DNA of 64,000 nt from positions 1 to 64,000 of the forward strand of contig QCIJ01000004.1 of the NCBI GenBank assembly GCA_003216755.1, written 5' to 3'. The DNA comes from Prochlorococcus sp. AG-402-K22 (GTDB lineage Bacteria > Cyanobacteriota > Cyanobacteriia > PCC-6307 > Cyanobiaceae). The translations under genes and the position numbers were made by a program. Shown piece by piece: positions 39,969 through 50,642 of this stretch (positions are counted from its first letter, which is position 1; the number at the start of each line of letters is the position of its first letter). The notes below the pieces were generated by a model, which saw only the letters and a program-made list of their open reading frames with translations, was not told the DNA's origin and ran no database searches.

Positions 39969-41441
39969 GTGCAAAACATCATAACTACCTTAAAGAAATT
40001 GTTTTATCTGTGGAGTAGAAGCCAAGTCCCAGTAAAACAACCAATTAAAATTTCAAGAGTAGATAATCTCATAATTTTTTTAGTATGCATTTTAGTTTCA
40101 ATAATTTCTTCTTATAAACTACTTCTTATCTCGCCTTTAAATATCGAACATATTTTTTCTTGGTTTTTGACCTTTACTGAAATACTTATTAGTTCAGGAG
40201 TTTTGATATTAGTTTCAAAAAAAGAGAATCCCACAATTTCTTCAAGACAGATCTTCTTGATCATTACTCTTCTTTTGGCAGTACAAGTTACTAAGTTAGC
40301 TTTAGCTTCAACCATAAGTCCATTATCTATGATAATTCCACCGGCATTAATAATATCTCAAGGAATGGGAAGCATAACAGCTTTAGCTTGGGTATCAATA
40401 GCTAGTCTTATTTGGCCTGACCCAGAAATTGTTATCAATAACAATTTATTTTTTATTTTATTAGTTTGTGCTTCAATAGTATCTCTTCTTGGAGGAAGAA
40501 TAAGAAGTAGAGCTCAGTTACTTCAACTATCAATTTTTGTCCCCATTGTATCGTTATTAAGTCAATGGATATTGATAGGAAAAGATAATATATCTCTTAT
40601 TAATAAACAAGATTTTGTTTTGGCTAATGGGGATATATTTTCTGATTCCTTGCTATTGGCAATAGCTATGCTTTTTACAATTTTATTTATGCCTATTTTT
40701 GAATCGATATTCGGATTATTAACTAAAGCAAGATTACTTGAATTGGCTGATAAGGAGAAACCTCTAATTAGAAGATTGTCTTTAGAAGCTCCTGGCACTT
40801 TTGAACATACCTTACTTATATGTGGTTTAGCAGAAGAAGCAACAAGAATGATTGGTGGTGATATTGATCTTATTAAAACTGGAGCGTTATATCATGATGT
40901 TGGAAAATTACATGCACCTAATTGGTTTATTGAAAATCAGGAGGGTTCAAAAAATCCGCACGACGAATTAGATGATCCCATTAAAAGTGCAGAAGTATTG
41001 CAGGCTCACGTTGATGAAGGATTGAAATTTGCAAGAAAAAATAGACTACCTCAACTGATAGCTAATTTTATTCCTGAACATCAAGGTACCCTTAAAATGG
41101 GATATTTTTTTCAAAAAGCTAAAGAAAAAAATCTCGACATTAATGAATATTATTTTAGATACAAAGGTCCTATTCCTCAGTCCAAAGAAACGGCTATTTT
41201 AATGCTTGCCGATGGATGTGAAGCAGCACTAAGAGCTATGAATATTAATGCTTCTGATAAAGAAGCTTTGAATATAATTTCTAATATTATATACTCGCGT
41301 AAAAAAGATGGGCAATTAAATGATAGTAATTTATCGAAAGGTGAAATTTTTCTAATAAAAAGGGCTTTCTTGAATGTGTGGAAAAGAATTAGGCACAGAA
41401 GAATTCAGTATCCAACTAGCAAGAATAATACTTTTTCTTAA
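39969..41441 (+). CDS. PgpH-like membrane HD-domain phosphohydrolase (shortened)
   Basis: The 490-residue protein has about six membrane helices in residues 32-250 and a cytoplasmic HD domain. Putative metal ligands are His280, His309-Asp310, His347, His371 and Asp415. The spacing and flanking text (ALYHDVGKL, NPHDELDDPIKSA, FRYKGPIPQSKETAILMLAD) match the PgpH/7TMR-HDED family, whose members cleave cyclic di-AMP. The large extracytoplasmic 7TMR-HDED domain of Gram-positive PgpH is missing: only about 30 residues precede the first helix. The start is GTG 39969. Cyclic di-AMP as substrate is inference from the family and from cdaA in this window. Confidence 0.83.
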   Translation: MQNIITTLKKLFYLWSRSQVPVKQPIKISRVDNLIIFLVCILVSIISSYKLLLISPLNIEHIFSWFLTFTEILISSGVLILVSKKENPTISSRQIFLIITLLLAVQVTKLALASTISPLSMIIPPALIISQGMGSITALAWVSIASLIWPDPEIVINNNLFFILLVCASIVSLLGGRIRSRAQLLQLSIFVPIVSLLSQWILIGKDNISLINKQDFVLANGDIFSDSLLLAIAMLFTILFMPIFESIFGLLTKARLLELADKEKPLIRRLSLEAPGTFEHTLLICGLAEEATRMIGGDIDLIKTGALYHDVGKLHAPNWFIENQEGSKNPHDELDDPIKSAEVLQAHVDEGLKFARKNRLPQLIANFIPEHQGTLKMGYFFQKAKEKNLDINEYYFRYKGPIPQSKETAILMLADGCEAALRAMNINASDKEALNIISNIIYSRKKDGQLNDSNLSKGEIFLIKRAFLNVWKRIRHRRIQYPTSKNNTFS

Positions 41442-41450
41442 TTTTCAATT

Positions 41451-41843
41451 TTATAACCTAATACTTCTTCGATGTTTTGGATTACACCAATAAAGAAGAG
41501 CTAGCGTACTTAATAATGTTGTTAAAAGAGTAAACCCACCAACTCCATAAATGTCTTGAAGTTTTATGAGCCTTACAACTGAATAAGGAGCCATACCAGA
41601 AATTACCATCGATAAAGATACCAGAGTTAAAGTTACTCCCCATTTTCTCTCTGCTAAAAGAGCTGCTGAAGAAACTATTCCAACAATTGCGGCAGGCCAT
41701 CCAAGACTTATGGCAAGAGTTATATTCGCAACTTTTAGTGGAGGCCCATAACTTATTATTAATGCGATTATTGGAAGTGCAATTATGTTGCCTATTAAGC
41801 CAACCCAGGAAAGTGTCCAATATCCAAGTACCCTTTCTCTCAT
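41451..41843 (-). CDS. Small conserved membrane protein, function unknown
   Basis: The 130-residue protein has four hydrophobic segments (about residues 8-32, 40-62, 68-88 and 98-118) joined by short loops and ends in a basic Arg/Lys-rich tail, so a polytopic membrane protein is likely. I recognise no domain. It converges on the HD-domain gene with 9 bases between stops, and lies 83 bases downstream of leuA on the same strand. Base composition is like its neighbours. Confidence 0.7.
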   Translation of the reverse strand: MRERVLGYWTLSWVGLIGNIIALPIIALIISYGPPLKVANITLAISLGWPAAIVGIVSSAALLAERKWGVTLTLVSLSMVISGMAPYSVVRLIKLQDIYGVGGFTLLTTLLSTLALLYWCNPKHRRSIRL

Positions 41844-41926
41844 TATTTACTACTTAAACTATTAGTTAAATCTACAGTATTAAGAGACTATTTTTTATTG
41901 CTCCTTAATAATCCTAAGAAAATAAT

Positions 41927-43567
41927 TTAATTTGCAGGATTAGGTATAAATTTATTATCAGAATCTTCTAAATTATCAAATTGTGGATGAATTGAGTTTT
42001 TTTTCTCAGAAAATACAAGTCTATTTAAAGCATTAACGTAAGCATTCGCTGCCGCAACTACAACGTCTGTATCAGCAGAATGTCCAGAATATATTTTATT
42101 ATCCCTTCTTATTCTAATTGTTACTTCGCCCAAAGCATCAATTCCTTCTGTTACCGACTTTACAGAAAATTCAATTAATTCATTTGGAACTTTAGCTAAT
42201 TTATTTAAAGCCTCGCATACAGCATCAACGGGTCCAGTCCCTATTGATACAGCAGTGTCTTCACTATTATCTTCCGTGTTCAGAAGCGAAATGGTGGCAG
42301 TAGGTTTAGAGGCGTTACCACAACTAACTTGTACAAGACTTAATTGAAATTTAGCTTCCGGGAGCTGAACTTGTTCACTAACAATTGCTTCTAAGTCTCT
42401 ATCAGTAATCTCTCTTTTCCTGTCAGCTAAATCCTTAAAACGAGCAAAAGCATCATTTAAATCTTCTCGGCTCAAGTCATATCCCATCTCTTCTAATCTT
42501 GCTCTTACTGCACTTCTTCCACTAAGTTTCCCTAAAGATATTTTGTTGTCACTCAAGCCAACAGTTTTTGCATCGATAATTTCGTAAGTAAGTCTATTTT
42601 TTAAAACACCATCTTGATGAATGCCTGATTCATGTGCAAAAGCATTAGCTCCTACAATTGCTTTATTAGGTTGTACAGTCATTCCAGTTAGGTTAGAAAC
42701 AAGTCTAGAGGTTTTAGTTATTTCTTCAGTTCTTATAGCCGTAAGAGGAGTTGGGGAATCTGGATTTCTTTTGAAAAAAATATTAAAAAAACTTTTCCTA
42801 ACATGAAGTGCCATTACTAATTCTTCTAGAGAGGCATTCCCGGCTCTTTCTCCAATTCCATTAATAGTACATTCTAGTTGTCTTGCTCCATTTTTAACTG
42901 CCTCAAGAAAATTAGCTACTGCCAAACCTAAATCATTATGACCATGAACCGAGATTACTGCCTCATCAATATTTGGAACATTTTTATTTATATCGGAAAT
43001 TAGTTTGCCAAATTCACTAGGAGTTGTAAATCCAACAGTATCAGGGATATTTATTGTTGTCGCTCCTGCAGTAATTGCAAGTTGAATCACTTCGTATAAA
43101 AATTCAGGATCACTCCTTGAGGCATCTTCACAAGAAAACTCAATATCATCTACTAAGGATTTTGCATAATTAACCATTTCTGGAACTATTTGAAGAACAT
43201 CTTTTCTGGATTTTTTAAGTTTATGTTTAAGATGAATATCACTTGTCGCAATAAAAGTATGTATTCTTTTTTTGGGAGCTGGACTTACTGCTTCGAAACA
43301 TGCTTTTATGTCTCCTTTGGACGCTCTAGCTAAACCGCATATTGTAGGGCCATTTTCTTTTCCTACGGCATTAGCAATTTTATTAACAGCTTTAAAATCT
43401 CCTGGACTTGCGAAAGGGAATCCAGCTTCAATAACATCTACTCCTAATCTTGCTAATTGATGGGCGATAGCAAGTTTTTCTTCGAGATTTAAACTGGCAC
43501 CAGGAGATTGCTCTCCATCTCGAAGAGTTGTATCAAATATCAAAATTCTTCCAGGATCTTTTGACAT
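41927..43567 (-). CDS. leuA: 2-isopropylmalate synthase
   Basis: LeuA condenses acetyl-CoA with 2-oxoisovalerate, the committed step of leucine synthesis. The 546-residue protein begins with the DRE-TIM barrel motif [12 protein letters not shown] at residues 11-22, has the metal-binding HGHNDLG near 205 and NGIGERAGN near 235, and ends with a LeuA regulatory domain (about 395-515) that normally binds leucine for feedback control. It is divergent from the GH57 gene over 226 bases that contain a strong palindrome. Confidence 0.95.
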   Translation of the reverse strand: MSKDPGRILIFDTTLRDGEQSPGASLNLEEKLAIAHQLARLGVDVIEAGFPFASPGDFKAVNKIANAVGKENGPTICGLARASKGDIKACFEAVSPAPKKRIHTFIATSDIHLKHKLKKSRKDVLQIVPEMVNYAKSLVDDIEFSCEDASRSDPEFLYEVIQLAITAGATTINIPDTVGFTTPSEFGKLISDINKNVPNIDEAVISVHGHNDLGLAVANFLEAVKNGARQLECTINGIGERAGNASLEELVMALHVRKSFFNIFFKRNPDSPTPLTAIRTEEITKTSRLVSNLTGMTVQPNKAIVGANAFAHESGIHQDGVLKNRLTYEIIDAKTVGLSDNKISLGKLSGRSAVRARLEEMGYDLSREDLNDAFARFKDLADRKREITDRDLEAIVSEQVQLPEAKFQLSLVQVSCGNASKPTATISLLNTEDNSEDTAVSIGTGPVDAVCEALNKLAKVPNELIEFSVKSVTEGIDALGEVTIRIRRDNKIYSGHSADTDVVVAAANAYVNALNRLVFSEKKNSIHPQFDNLEDSDNKFIPNPAN

Positions 43568-43692
43568 TAGAAGTAATAATCTAAACTTATATTAAGCTAA
43601 TTAAAAAAATTTGACTAGATTTACTTCAGTAAAAATTTGCTTCAAGTTTTTAACTTAAACAATATTGGTTAAAAATCTGAGGATAAAAGTGA

Positions 43693-43715
43693 AATACTTT
43701 AATTATTAAAGTATT
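43693..43715. promoter_or_regulatory. 23-base palindrome in the leuA/GH57 divergent spacer
   Basis: AATACTTTAAT and ATTAAAGTATT are perfect 11-base inverted arms around a single central T. The site is 126 bases from the leuA start and 79 bases from the GH57 start, in a region that must hold both promoters. It does not fit the NtcA consensus. It could be a dimeric regulator's operator or an RNA hairpin; only the symmetry is seen. Confidence 0.45.
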
Positions 43716-43793
43716 CTTTTAGGATTAAAGCTTTACCTTATAAAACGTTATTTTTGACTTTTTATTTAATTACAGGCATAAATTATAAAAAGT

Positions 43794-45377
43794 ATGAATG
43801 GGCAATATCCTCAAAAAAATGTTTTAGGTCAGTTAGCGATAGTTTTACATGCTCATTTACCTTATGTCAGAAAAAATGAAAAGAACTCCTTAGAAGAGGA
43901 TTGGTTATTTCAGGCGATTTTGGAATGTTATATACCATTACTTCAATCAATAGAATCTTCCAAAAATGAAAATTCTGAAAATACAAAACTTACTATTAGT
44001 TTGTCTCCAACATTATTATCACTTCTAAATAGTAAACAAATTCAAGAAACTTTCCCAAGCTGGATTAAAACAAGGAATGATTTCTTAAACGAACTACCAC
44101 TAGAAGAAAAAAATGCCTCTGCATTTTTAATGAATAATCTCAATGACAAATACTTATATTGGCAAAATTGTTCTGGAAATTTAATTGAGAAGTTTAGGGT
44201 TTTAAATCACTCTGGAAATTTGGATATTCTTACTTGCGCTGCTACTCATGGATATTTGCCAATTCTAAGGGAGAATCCTGAAACTGTTAAAGGACAAATT
44301 AATACTGCAATTAGGAGCCATGAAAATATTTTTGGAACAAAGCCTTTAGGTATTTGGTTGCCTGAATGTGCTTATTATGAGAATTTAGACGAAATACTAA
44401 TTAATTCCGGGATAAGATATGCAATATTAGACGGTCATGGGATACTTAATGCCACACCCAGACCAAGGTATGGTGTTTACGCACCAATCTGCTCGAAAAA
44501 AGGTGTTGCCTTCTTCGGAAGAGATAGTGAGTCAACTTTGCCCGTTTGGTCTGCTAAAGATGGATTCCCTGGAGATAAAGTTTATAGAGAATTTCACAAA
44601 GATTTGGGATGGGAATTACCTATCTCCAAGCTCCAAAAGAAAGGTATCTCAACTAAAAGACCTTTGGGTTTGAAGTTTCATAAGATTACAGATGATAAGG
44701 CATCATTAGGGGAAAAGGCGTTTTACTTAGAAAATGAAGCCAAAAAGAGGGCTGCAGAACATGCTGATGCCTATCTTCTCGCGAGATCCAAACAATTAGA
44801 AAAATTAACATTATCCACTTCCTTTAAGCCCTTATTGGTAGCTCCTTTTGATGCAGAGTTGTTTGGTCATTGGTGGTATGAGGGACCTGTTTTTATTGAA
44901 AATATTTTAAAGAACTCTAGTAGATATTCAATTAAGTTTACAAATTTAAAAGAATTCTTACTTCAAAAACCAAAACTCCAGATTTGCGACCCTTCACCAT
45001 CAAGCTGGGGGCAAGGGGGTTACCATAATTACTGGATTAATGATGCAAATGCGTGGATCGTTCCAGAAATCACTAAAGCAGGCTCAACTTTTGTTGACTT
45101 GTGCAAGAAAAATTTTAATAGTGACTTGTCTACAAGACTTTTTAAGCAGGCAGCAAGAGAATTGCTTCTCTCTGAGTCCTCTGATTGGAGTTTTATTCTT
45201 AGGGCCGGTACTACCACTGAGCTTGCCAAAGAAAGGATAGAGAGACACTTATTTAGGTTCTGGAAATTAGTTGAAATGATTAAAAATAACTCTAGTATTA
45301 GTTTAAAATTCCTTGAAGATATTGAGGAAGAAGATAAAGTTTTCCGAGAGATTAATATTGATGATTGGCGAAAATAA
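43794..45377 (+). CDS. GH57 glycoside hydrolase, probable glycogen branching enzyme
   Basis: The 527-residue protein opens with LAIVLHAHLPYVR, a GH57 signature. It shows WLPECAYY near residue 190 with the likely nucleophile glutamate, and FDAELFGHWWYEG near 355 with the acid/base aspartate. The C-terminal domain (SESSDWSFIL onward) is the DUF1957-like helical part found in GH57 alpha-1,4-glucan branching enzymes. An alpha-amylase or glucanotransferase activity remains possible. It fits with malQ in this window as glycogen metabolism. Confidence 0.87.
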   Translation: MNGQYPQKNVLGQLAIVLHAHLPYVRKNEKNSLEEDWLFQAILECYIPLLQSIESSKNENSENTKLTISLSPTLLSLLNSKQIQETFPSWIKTRNDFLNELPLEEKNASAFLMNNLNDKYLYWQNCSGNLIEKFRVLNHSGNLDILTCAATHGYLPILRENPETVKGQINTAIRSHENIFGTKPLGIWLPECAYYENLDEILINSGIRYAILDGHGILNATPRPRYGVYAPICSKKGVAFFGRDSESTLPVWSAKDGFPGDKVYREFHKDLGWELPISKLQKKGISTKRPLGLKFHKITDDKASLGEKAFYLENEAKKRAAEHADAYLLARSKQLEKLTLSTSFKPLLVAPFDAELFGHWWYEGPVFIENILKNSSRYSIKFTNLKEFLLQKPKLQICDPSPSSWGQGGYHNYWINDANAWIVPEITKAGSTFVDLCKKNFNSDLSTRLFKQAARELLLSESSDWSFILRAGTTTELAKERIERHLFRFWKLVEMIKNNSSISLKFLEDIEEEDKVFREINIDDWRK

Positions 45378-45382
45378 AAGTA

Positions 45383-46594
45383 CTAATTTAACTTAAGCAT
45401 TCCTAGTTTTACTTTTAAGGGTGAATTTATAAACATCTTAGTCATTACGTAGATTAGTTTCGGAAGAGGAAGTGTATTTGTTAGAAAACCTACCCATTCT
45501 TTGGTCGATAATCTAAAGAAATTTGAGAAAAAGCTTCTTAACTTACTTTCATCAAAGCTCATTAATCTATTGAGCCCATATTGGTAAAGCTTGTGCCTTT
45601 GTGTTAATTCGTAAGGCCATAGGACATCCCAACCTTTTGTAGCTAACTCAAGTGAACCAAGATGAGAGTCCTTTAAAAAAATGGATAATTTTTCTGCAAG
45701 GAGCGGAGCCCTTCTTAGTAAAGATCCAATCATGTATCCTGATGCAGGATGCACCATACTTGCAGCCCCTCCAAAACCAAGTACAAATTGTTTTTTAAAT
45801 GGGAGGGGTAAATTCATTGGGAAAAGGCAGTTCTCTTCATGAAAGATTTCACTTACTTTAATACCTTTATTGTCAAGTCTTTTAAAAAGTCTTTTTTTAA
45901 GATTTTCTTGCGATAATGCCGGATAACTAGCTAATGATGTTTCTTCAACAAAAAATGTTTGATCGCCAAGATCCATTGCATAAAGAAAAGAAGGAGAAGA
46001 TGATTTTTCTTCCTTATTTAAGTGATTTGGACGAAAATCCATTAAAACAAATTGTTCCTTATTAACCGGTGGAGATGAGAATTTGCCAACAATTCCGTAA
46101 GCGGCTTGTTGAGCGATTTTATTTTTAAGTGGTCTTTTTATAAAATTACTTTTATGGCCACTTGCATCAATAACTAACCTTGCCTTTATTTTTAGACCTG
46201 AATAACAAATTACTTCAGATAGTTTGTTTTTCTCTTTAATATCTTTTGCCGTTTCATTTAACCATTCAATTCCTTTACAATTTTTTAAAAGTTCATTTTG
46301 AAAGGCTTCTTGATTTATTAAACCATAATCATAATTATGTTTTGTTGGAATATTCCCTTTTTTATTATTTCCATTCCCAAAATAACTAACTGTTTCGCAC
46401 CATCTGTGAGATAACAAAGACTCTAACCCTAATTCCTCTAATTCAGATGCCCATATGCCATAAGTATTCTCCCATTTTTCATTTGGAGATTTTGTTGATA
46501 TACCTTTTATATTTAAATCCTGTTTGGCTAATTCAGAAGCTAAACATAATGCTGCAGGACCGGAACCTAAAATTAAAATATCAAGTATTTCCAT
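45383..46594 (-). CDS. crtL: Lycopene cyclase (CrtL type)
   Basis: This 403-residue flavoprotein-like enzyme has the N-terminal dinucleotide-binding motif LILGSGPAALCLA, a YGIWASELEELGL segment near residue 45 typical of CrtL, the VIDASGH strand near 141, and a GFGGAASMVHPASGYMIG segment near 275. Prochlorococcus carries two related enzymes: a beta-cyclase (CrtL-b) and an epsilon/beta-type cyclase. The position beside gyrA suggests the beta-cyclase, but I am recalling this and cannot prove ring type. It starts 23 bases downstream of the gyrA stop. Confidence 0.87.
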   Translation of the reverse strand: MEILDILILGSGPAALCLASELAKQDLNIKGISTKSPNEKWENTYGIWASELEELGLESLLSHRWCETVSYFGNGNNKKGNIPTKHNYDYGLINQEAFQNELLKNCKGIEWLNETAKDIKEKNKLSEVICYSGLKIKARLVIDASGHKSNFIKRPLKNKIAQQAAYGIVGKFSSPPVNKEQFVLMDFRPNHLNKEEKSSSPSFLYAMDLGDQTFFVEETSLASYPALSQENLKKRLFKRLDNKGIKVSEIFHEENCLFPMNLPLPFKKQFVLGFGGAASMVHPASGYMIGSLLRRAPLLAEKLSIFLKDSHLGSLELATKGWDVLWPYELTQRHKLYQYGLNRLMSFDESKLRSFFSNFFRLSTKEWVGFLTNTLPLPKLIYVMTKMFINSPLKVKLGMLKLN

Positions 46595-46617
46595 ATTATC
46601 TAATAAAGCATTTTCTC

Positions 46618-49215
46618 TTAATTTTCTTTCTCTGAGTTGAGTTTGTCTGTCTCTTCTGTTTGTTCGTGAGGAACTAATACAACTTCTGATAAATGATCGC
46701 CTTCATCTAATCTTTGCAATTTTACTCCAGTAGCGGCTCGAGATTGCTGAGAAATTTTATCTGCGTTTGTTCTAACTATTACACCTTTTTCGGTCACAAA
46801 AAGTAATTCTTCTCCTTCTCCGAGGACCTTCAAACAAACTAATTCATCATCTTTAATTCTAAATTTTATCGCCCTTAAACCCATCCCTGCTCTTTTCTGT
46901 AATCTAAACTGAGTTACGGGTACTCTCTTTCCTAGTCCAAAAGCACTGGCTATTAGTACCCAGGGACCTTCTGTAGAGTTAACTTCGAGATTTTCATCAA
47001 TTTCTTTAGTAAGATGATCATTCTGAGCCAGTTGATCAACTAATTCAGATGTTAAAACATCCATAGATACTAGATTGTCTCCTTTTCTTAGGGTCATAGA
47101 TTTAACTCCCCTTGCAGTCCTGCCAAGTGGCCTTAATTCGTTTATATCTAATCTGAAATGTATAGCCATTCCTGTTCTTGATCCAATTAAAACACTATCG
47201 CTTTCTTTGGATAATCTTACCCATGTTAGGGCGTCTCCATCTTCAAGATTAATTGCTATCAATCCATTCGAGCGAATTTTTGAGAAAGCAGAAAGTGAAG
47301 TTCTTTTTATAAATCCAGCCCTAGTTAGCATTAATAAATAACAATCGTTATCAAAAGAATCTACGGCAACTAGTGAAGTTATTTTTTCTTCTCTTGGTAT
47401 CGGCAGTAGTTGAACTGATGGAGTGCCTTTTGCAGTTCTGCTACTCATAGGAACTCTATATGCTGGGAGAGCATAAGCAACTCCTCTATCACTGAAAAGT
47501 AAAAGAGTATCATGATCGTTACAGCTTATAAATAATTTAACTTCATCATCTCCTTGCGTCTTTGTCCCTGCTTTACCCCTTGACCCTCGACTAGTAGATT
47601 CAAATTCATTAACAGGCATCCTTTTTAAATAACCTGCTTCAGTTAATAAAACAACTGATCTGTCATTGGCTATAAGATCAATATCATCTAGACCACCACC
47701 TAAATCTAATATCTCTGTTTTTCTTGGAGAAGAAAATCTTTCATCGATTTTATTAATTTCTTCAAGAATAATTTGAAGAATTCTTTCTTTACTATTCAAT
47801 ATTTGTTGATATGAGTTTATTTTTTGAGTTAATTCATCATGTTCAGCTTTAATTTTATCCGCCTCAAGGGCTGTTAATCTTCTCAACTGCATCTGTAAAA
47901 TTGCTTCTGCCTGTGTGGAAGATAACTCATGATCGGTTTGTAATTGTTCTCTAGCTGAGATTGTATCCTTTGCTGATCTTATTAGATTGATAATTTCATC
48001 CATAGAACCTAAAGCTAATAATAGGCCCTTTACAATGTGATCTCTATCTTCTGCCTTTTTTAATAAAAAACCTGTTCTTCTCCTTATTGTCTCTACCCTA
48101 AAATCAAGAAAAACATCTAACATTTTCCGAAGTGAAAGAGTTGTTGGTTCTCCTTTAACTAAAGCTAAAATATTCGCACTGAAATTATTTTGTAGAGGTG
48201 TTAATTTAAATAAGTTATTTAAAACCACTTGTGGATAGGCATCTCTTTTTAGCTCGATAACAATTCTCATCCCATCTCGATCACTTTCATCTCTAATATC
48301 AGAAATACCTTCTAATTTTTTCTCATTAACCAAGTCTGCAATTCTCTCTATCAAGGCGGCTTTATTTGTTTGAAAAGGCAGTTCAGTTATTATTACAGCA
48401 TCTTTTTCTGCCCTGCCAACTGATTTGATTTGCTCTATATTTGCTACCCCTCTCATAGTTATTGAACCTCTTCCCGTTTTAAAAGTTTCTCTTATACCAT
48501 CTCTGCCTAAGATTTGCCCCCCAGTTGGAAAATCAGGACCTTTAATTAGTTCAAAAAGCTCTCTATCTTCAATTGATGGGTTTTTAATTATTGATTTGAG
48601 ACCATTAATTAATTCTCCTAAGTTATGGGGTGGAATATTAGTTGCCATTCCTACTGCTATTCCAGATGATCCATTTAAAAGCAGTTGAGGGATTCTTGCA
48701 GGTAAAACTGTAGGCTCTTGTTGAGAACCGTCAAAGTTATCAGCGAAATCTACAGTTTCAGATTCAATATCCTCTAGTAAACTTTCATCTGTAAGAGACT
48801 GTAGACGAGATTCTGTATATCTCATTGCTGCGGGAGGATCGTTATCCACAGAACCAAAGTTTCCATGACCATCTATAAGTGGCATCCTCATGGAAAAATC
48901 TTGAGCCATCCTCACCAAAGCATCATAGACAGCAGTGTCACCATGAGGATGGTATTTACCAAGTACTTCTCCAACAACTCTGGCACATTTCCTGTAAGGT
49001 CTACTGCTGGTCAAACCAAGTTCATACATTGCATAAAGAATTCTTCTATGTACAGGCTTTAATCCATCCCTTACATCTGGTAGCGCACGACCAACTATAA
49101 CGCTCATCGCGTACTCAAGATAAGAGCGAGACATCTCATTTCTTAAGTCTGTTTGAATAATTCGATCGTTATCTTCGTTTAATCCAGAGTTACCGGAATC
49201 TACAATATCAGACAT
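46618..49215 (-). CDS. gyrA: DNA gyrase subunit A
   Basis: GyrA is the DNA-breaking subunit of gyrase. The 865-residue protein has the breakage-reunion domain with the catalytic tyrosine in AMRYTESRL (Tyr133), an unaltered-looking quinolone-determining region (HGDTAVYDA near 91), and a C-terminal domain of repeated beta-pinwheel blades (about 525-840) including a GyrA-box-like SRGSRGKAG stretch. An extra acidic leader of about 20 residues precedes the conserved core. It is divergent from guaB3 across 167 bases. Confidence 0.95.
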   Translation of the reverse strand: MSDIVDSGNSGLNEDNDRIIQTDLRNEMSRSYLEYAMSVIVGRALPDVRDGLKPVHRRILYAMYELGLTSSRPYRKCARVVGEVLGKYHPHGDTAVYDALVRMAQDFSMRMPLIDGHGNFGSVDNDPPAAMRYTESRLQSLTDESLLEDIESETVDFADNFDGSQQEPTVLPARIPQLLLNGSSGIAVGMATNIPPHNLGELINGLKSIIKNPSIEDRELFELIKGPDFPTGGQILGRDGIRETFKTGRGSITMRGVANIEQIKSVGRAEKDAVIITELPFQTNKAALIERIADLVNEKKLEGISDIRDESDRDGMRIVIELKRDAYPQVVLNNLFKLTPLQNNFSANILALVKGEPTTLSLRKMLDVFLDFRVETIRRRTGFLLKKAEDRDHIVKGLLLALGSMDEIINLIRSAKDTISAREQLQTDHELSSTQAEAILQMQLRRLTALEADKIKAEHDELTQKINSYQQILNSKERILQIILEEINKIDERFSSPRKTEILDLGGGLDDIDLIANDRSVVLLTEAGYLKRMPVNEFESTSRGSRGKAGTKTQGDDEVKLFISCNDHDTLLLFSDRGVAYALPAYRVPMSSRTAKGTPSVQLLPIPREEKITSLVAVDSFDNDCYLLMLTRAGFIKRTSLSAFSKIRSNGLIAINLEDGDALTWVRLSKESDSVLIGSRTGMAIHFRLDINELRPLGRTARGVKSMTLRKGDNLVSMDVLTSELVDQLAQNDHLTKEIDENLEVNSTEGPWVLIASAFGLGKRVPVTQFRLQKRAGMGLRAIKFRIKDDELVCLKVLGEGEELLFVTEKGVIVRTNADKISQQSRAATGVKLQRLDEGDHLSEVVLVPHEQTEETDKLNSEKEN

Positions 49216-49382
49216 ACAAAAAACCTTTTTTTAATAATAATCGGTGATTGTCATTATGAATAAAAAATAAGATATATTAAATTCCCAAATACTTACATTT
49301 ACACACAAATCAAAATAAAACCTGTTGTTTTTGCTCAAACCTTGGCTTATTACCCCTTTAGTTGTTAATTTAATCTGAATAA

Positions 49383-50558
49383 ATGAAAAATTCCGTGAAT
49401 ATTGAACTTGGTCTAAACAAAAAAGTCAGAAGGGCTTATGGCATTGATGAAATAGCTTTAGTTCCTGGGAAGAGAACACTTGATTACGATTTAACTGATC
49501 CTTCTTGGTTAATAGGCGATTTTAAGAGAGAAGTGCCAATTGTTGCTAGTGCTATGGACAGCGTTGTTGATGTAAATACAGCAGTAGAACTTACCAAATT
49601 AGGTGCCCTAGGGGTTATTAATTTGGAGGGCATACAAACACGGTATGAAAATTCTGATGAAATACTAAACAAAATAGCATTAGTCGGAAAAAATGATTTT
49701 GTTCCATTAATGCAGAAAATATATAGTGAACCAGTTAAGGAGGAGTTGATTTTAAAGAGAATAAATGAGGTTAAAGAAAGAGGAGGTATTGCTGCTTTTA
49801 GTGGAACTCCTCAAGCTGCCATTAAATTTACAGAAATACTTAATGATTCCAAAATAGATTTATTTTTTCTTCAAGGAACTGTTGTTTCAACGGAGCATCT
49901 TGCTATGGAGGGTAATGAAACCTTAAATATTAAAAAGCTTTGCCAATCTATGAAAGTCCCAGTTGTAGCTGGCAATTGTGTAACTTATGAAGTCGCTAAA
50001 CTTCTTATGCAAGCTGGAGTTGCAGGATTAATGGTTGGTATAGGCCCTGGAGCGGCATGTACTTCAAGAGGTGTATTAGGAATTGGAATCCCTCAAGCAA
50101 CTGCAATTGCCGATTGTAGTTCTGCACGAGATGATTTTTTCAAAGAGAGCGGTCGTTATATTCCTATTATTGGGGATGGAGGTATTGTGACGGGTGGAGA
50201 TATTTGTAAATGTTTAGCATGTGGTGCAGATGCTGTAATGATTGGCTCTCCGATAGCTAAATCCTCAAACGCTCCAGGTAAAGGATTTCACTGGGGAATG
50301 GCTACTCCAAGTCCTATATTGCCAAGGGGCACAAGAATTGAGGTTGGGTCTACAGGATCTTTAGAAAGGATAATAAAAGGACCTGCCTTGCTTGATGATG
50401 GTACCCATAATTTATTAGGTGCCATTAGAACATCAATGAGTACTCTTGGGGCTAAAAATATTAAAGAAATGCACGAGGTTGAAATAGTAATTGCACCATC
50501 GCTTCTGACAGAGGGTAAGGTTTATCAAAAAGCTCAGCAGCTTGGGATGGGGAAATAG
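49383..50558 (+). CDS. guaB: IMP dehydrogenase, GuaB3-type (no CBS domain)
   Basis: This 391-residue protein is an IMP dehydrogenase barrel without the usual CBS (Bateman) regulatory insert. It has the catalytic loop GPGAACTSR with Cys about residue 226, GDGGIVTGGDICK near 260 and the ASAMDSVVD start of the barrel near 55. Such short forms (GuaB3) are typical in cyanobacteria and oxidise IMP to XMP for guanine nucleotides. A weak inverted repeat (ACTTAG/CTAAGT, 50583-50599) follows the stop and precedes the Yfr1 promoter. Confidence 0.9.
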   Translation: MKNSVNIELGLNKKVRRAYGIDEIALVPGKRTLDYDLTDPSWLIGDFKREVPIVASAMDSVVDVNTAVELTKLGALGVINLEGIQTRYENSDEILNKIALVGKNDFVPLMQKIYSEPVKEELILKRINEVKERGGIAAFSGTPQAAIKFTEILNDSKIDLFFLQGTVVSTEHLAMEGNETLNIKKLCQSMKVPVVAGNCVTYEVAKLLMQAGVAGLMVGIGPGAACTSRGVLGIGIPQATAIADCSSARDDFFKESGRYIPIIGDGGIVTGGDICKCLACGADAVMIGSPIAKSSNAPGKGFHWGMATPSPILPRGTRIEVGSTGSLERIIKGPALLDDGTHNLLGAIRTSMSTLGAKNIKEMHEVEIVIAPSLLTEGKVYQKAQQLGMGK

Positions 50559-50605
50559 TTTATTTAGTAAAAAATTATAAAAACTTAGAGAATCTAAGTA
50601 TTAAA

Positions 50606-50635
50606 TTGAACAAACTTCACATAAGGAGTTATTAT
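50606..50635 (+). promoter_or_regulatory. Probable promoter of Yfr1 (-35 TTGAAC, -10 TATTAT)
   Basis: TTGAAC at 50606-50611 and TATTAT at 50630-50635 are 18 bases apart. The -10 ends 8 bases before the first G of the Yfr1 hairpin at 50644, consistent with initiation around 50642-50644. Confidence 0.55.
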
Positions 50636-50642
50636 TGATTAA

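Noticed and set aside
41482..41820. 112-codon frame overlapping the membrane protein gene on the same strand
   Set aside because: It is rich in Ser, Asn and Cys with no domain, while the overlapping frame gives a clean four-helix membrane protein.
50583..50599. ACTTAG/CTAAGT inverted repeat as the guaB terminator
   Set aside because: The stem is six AT-rich pairs without a following T-run, so it is too weak to call as a terminator.
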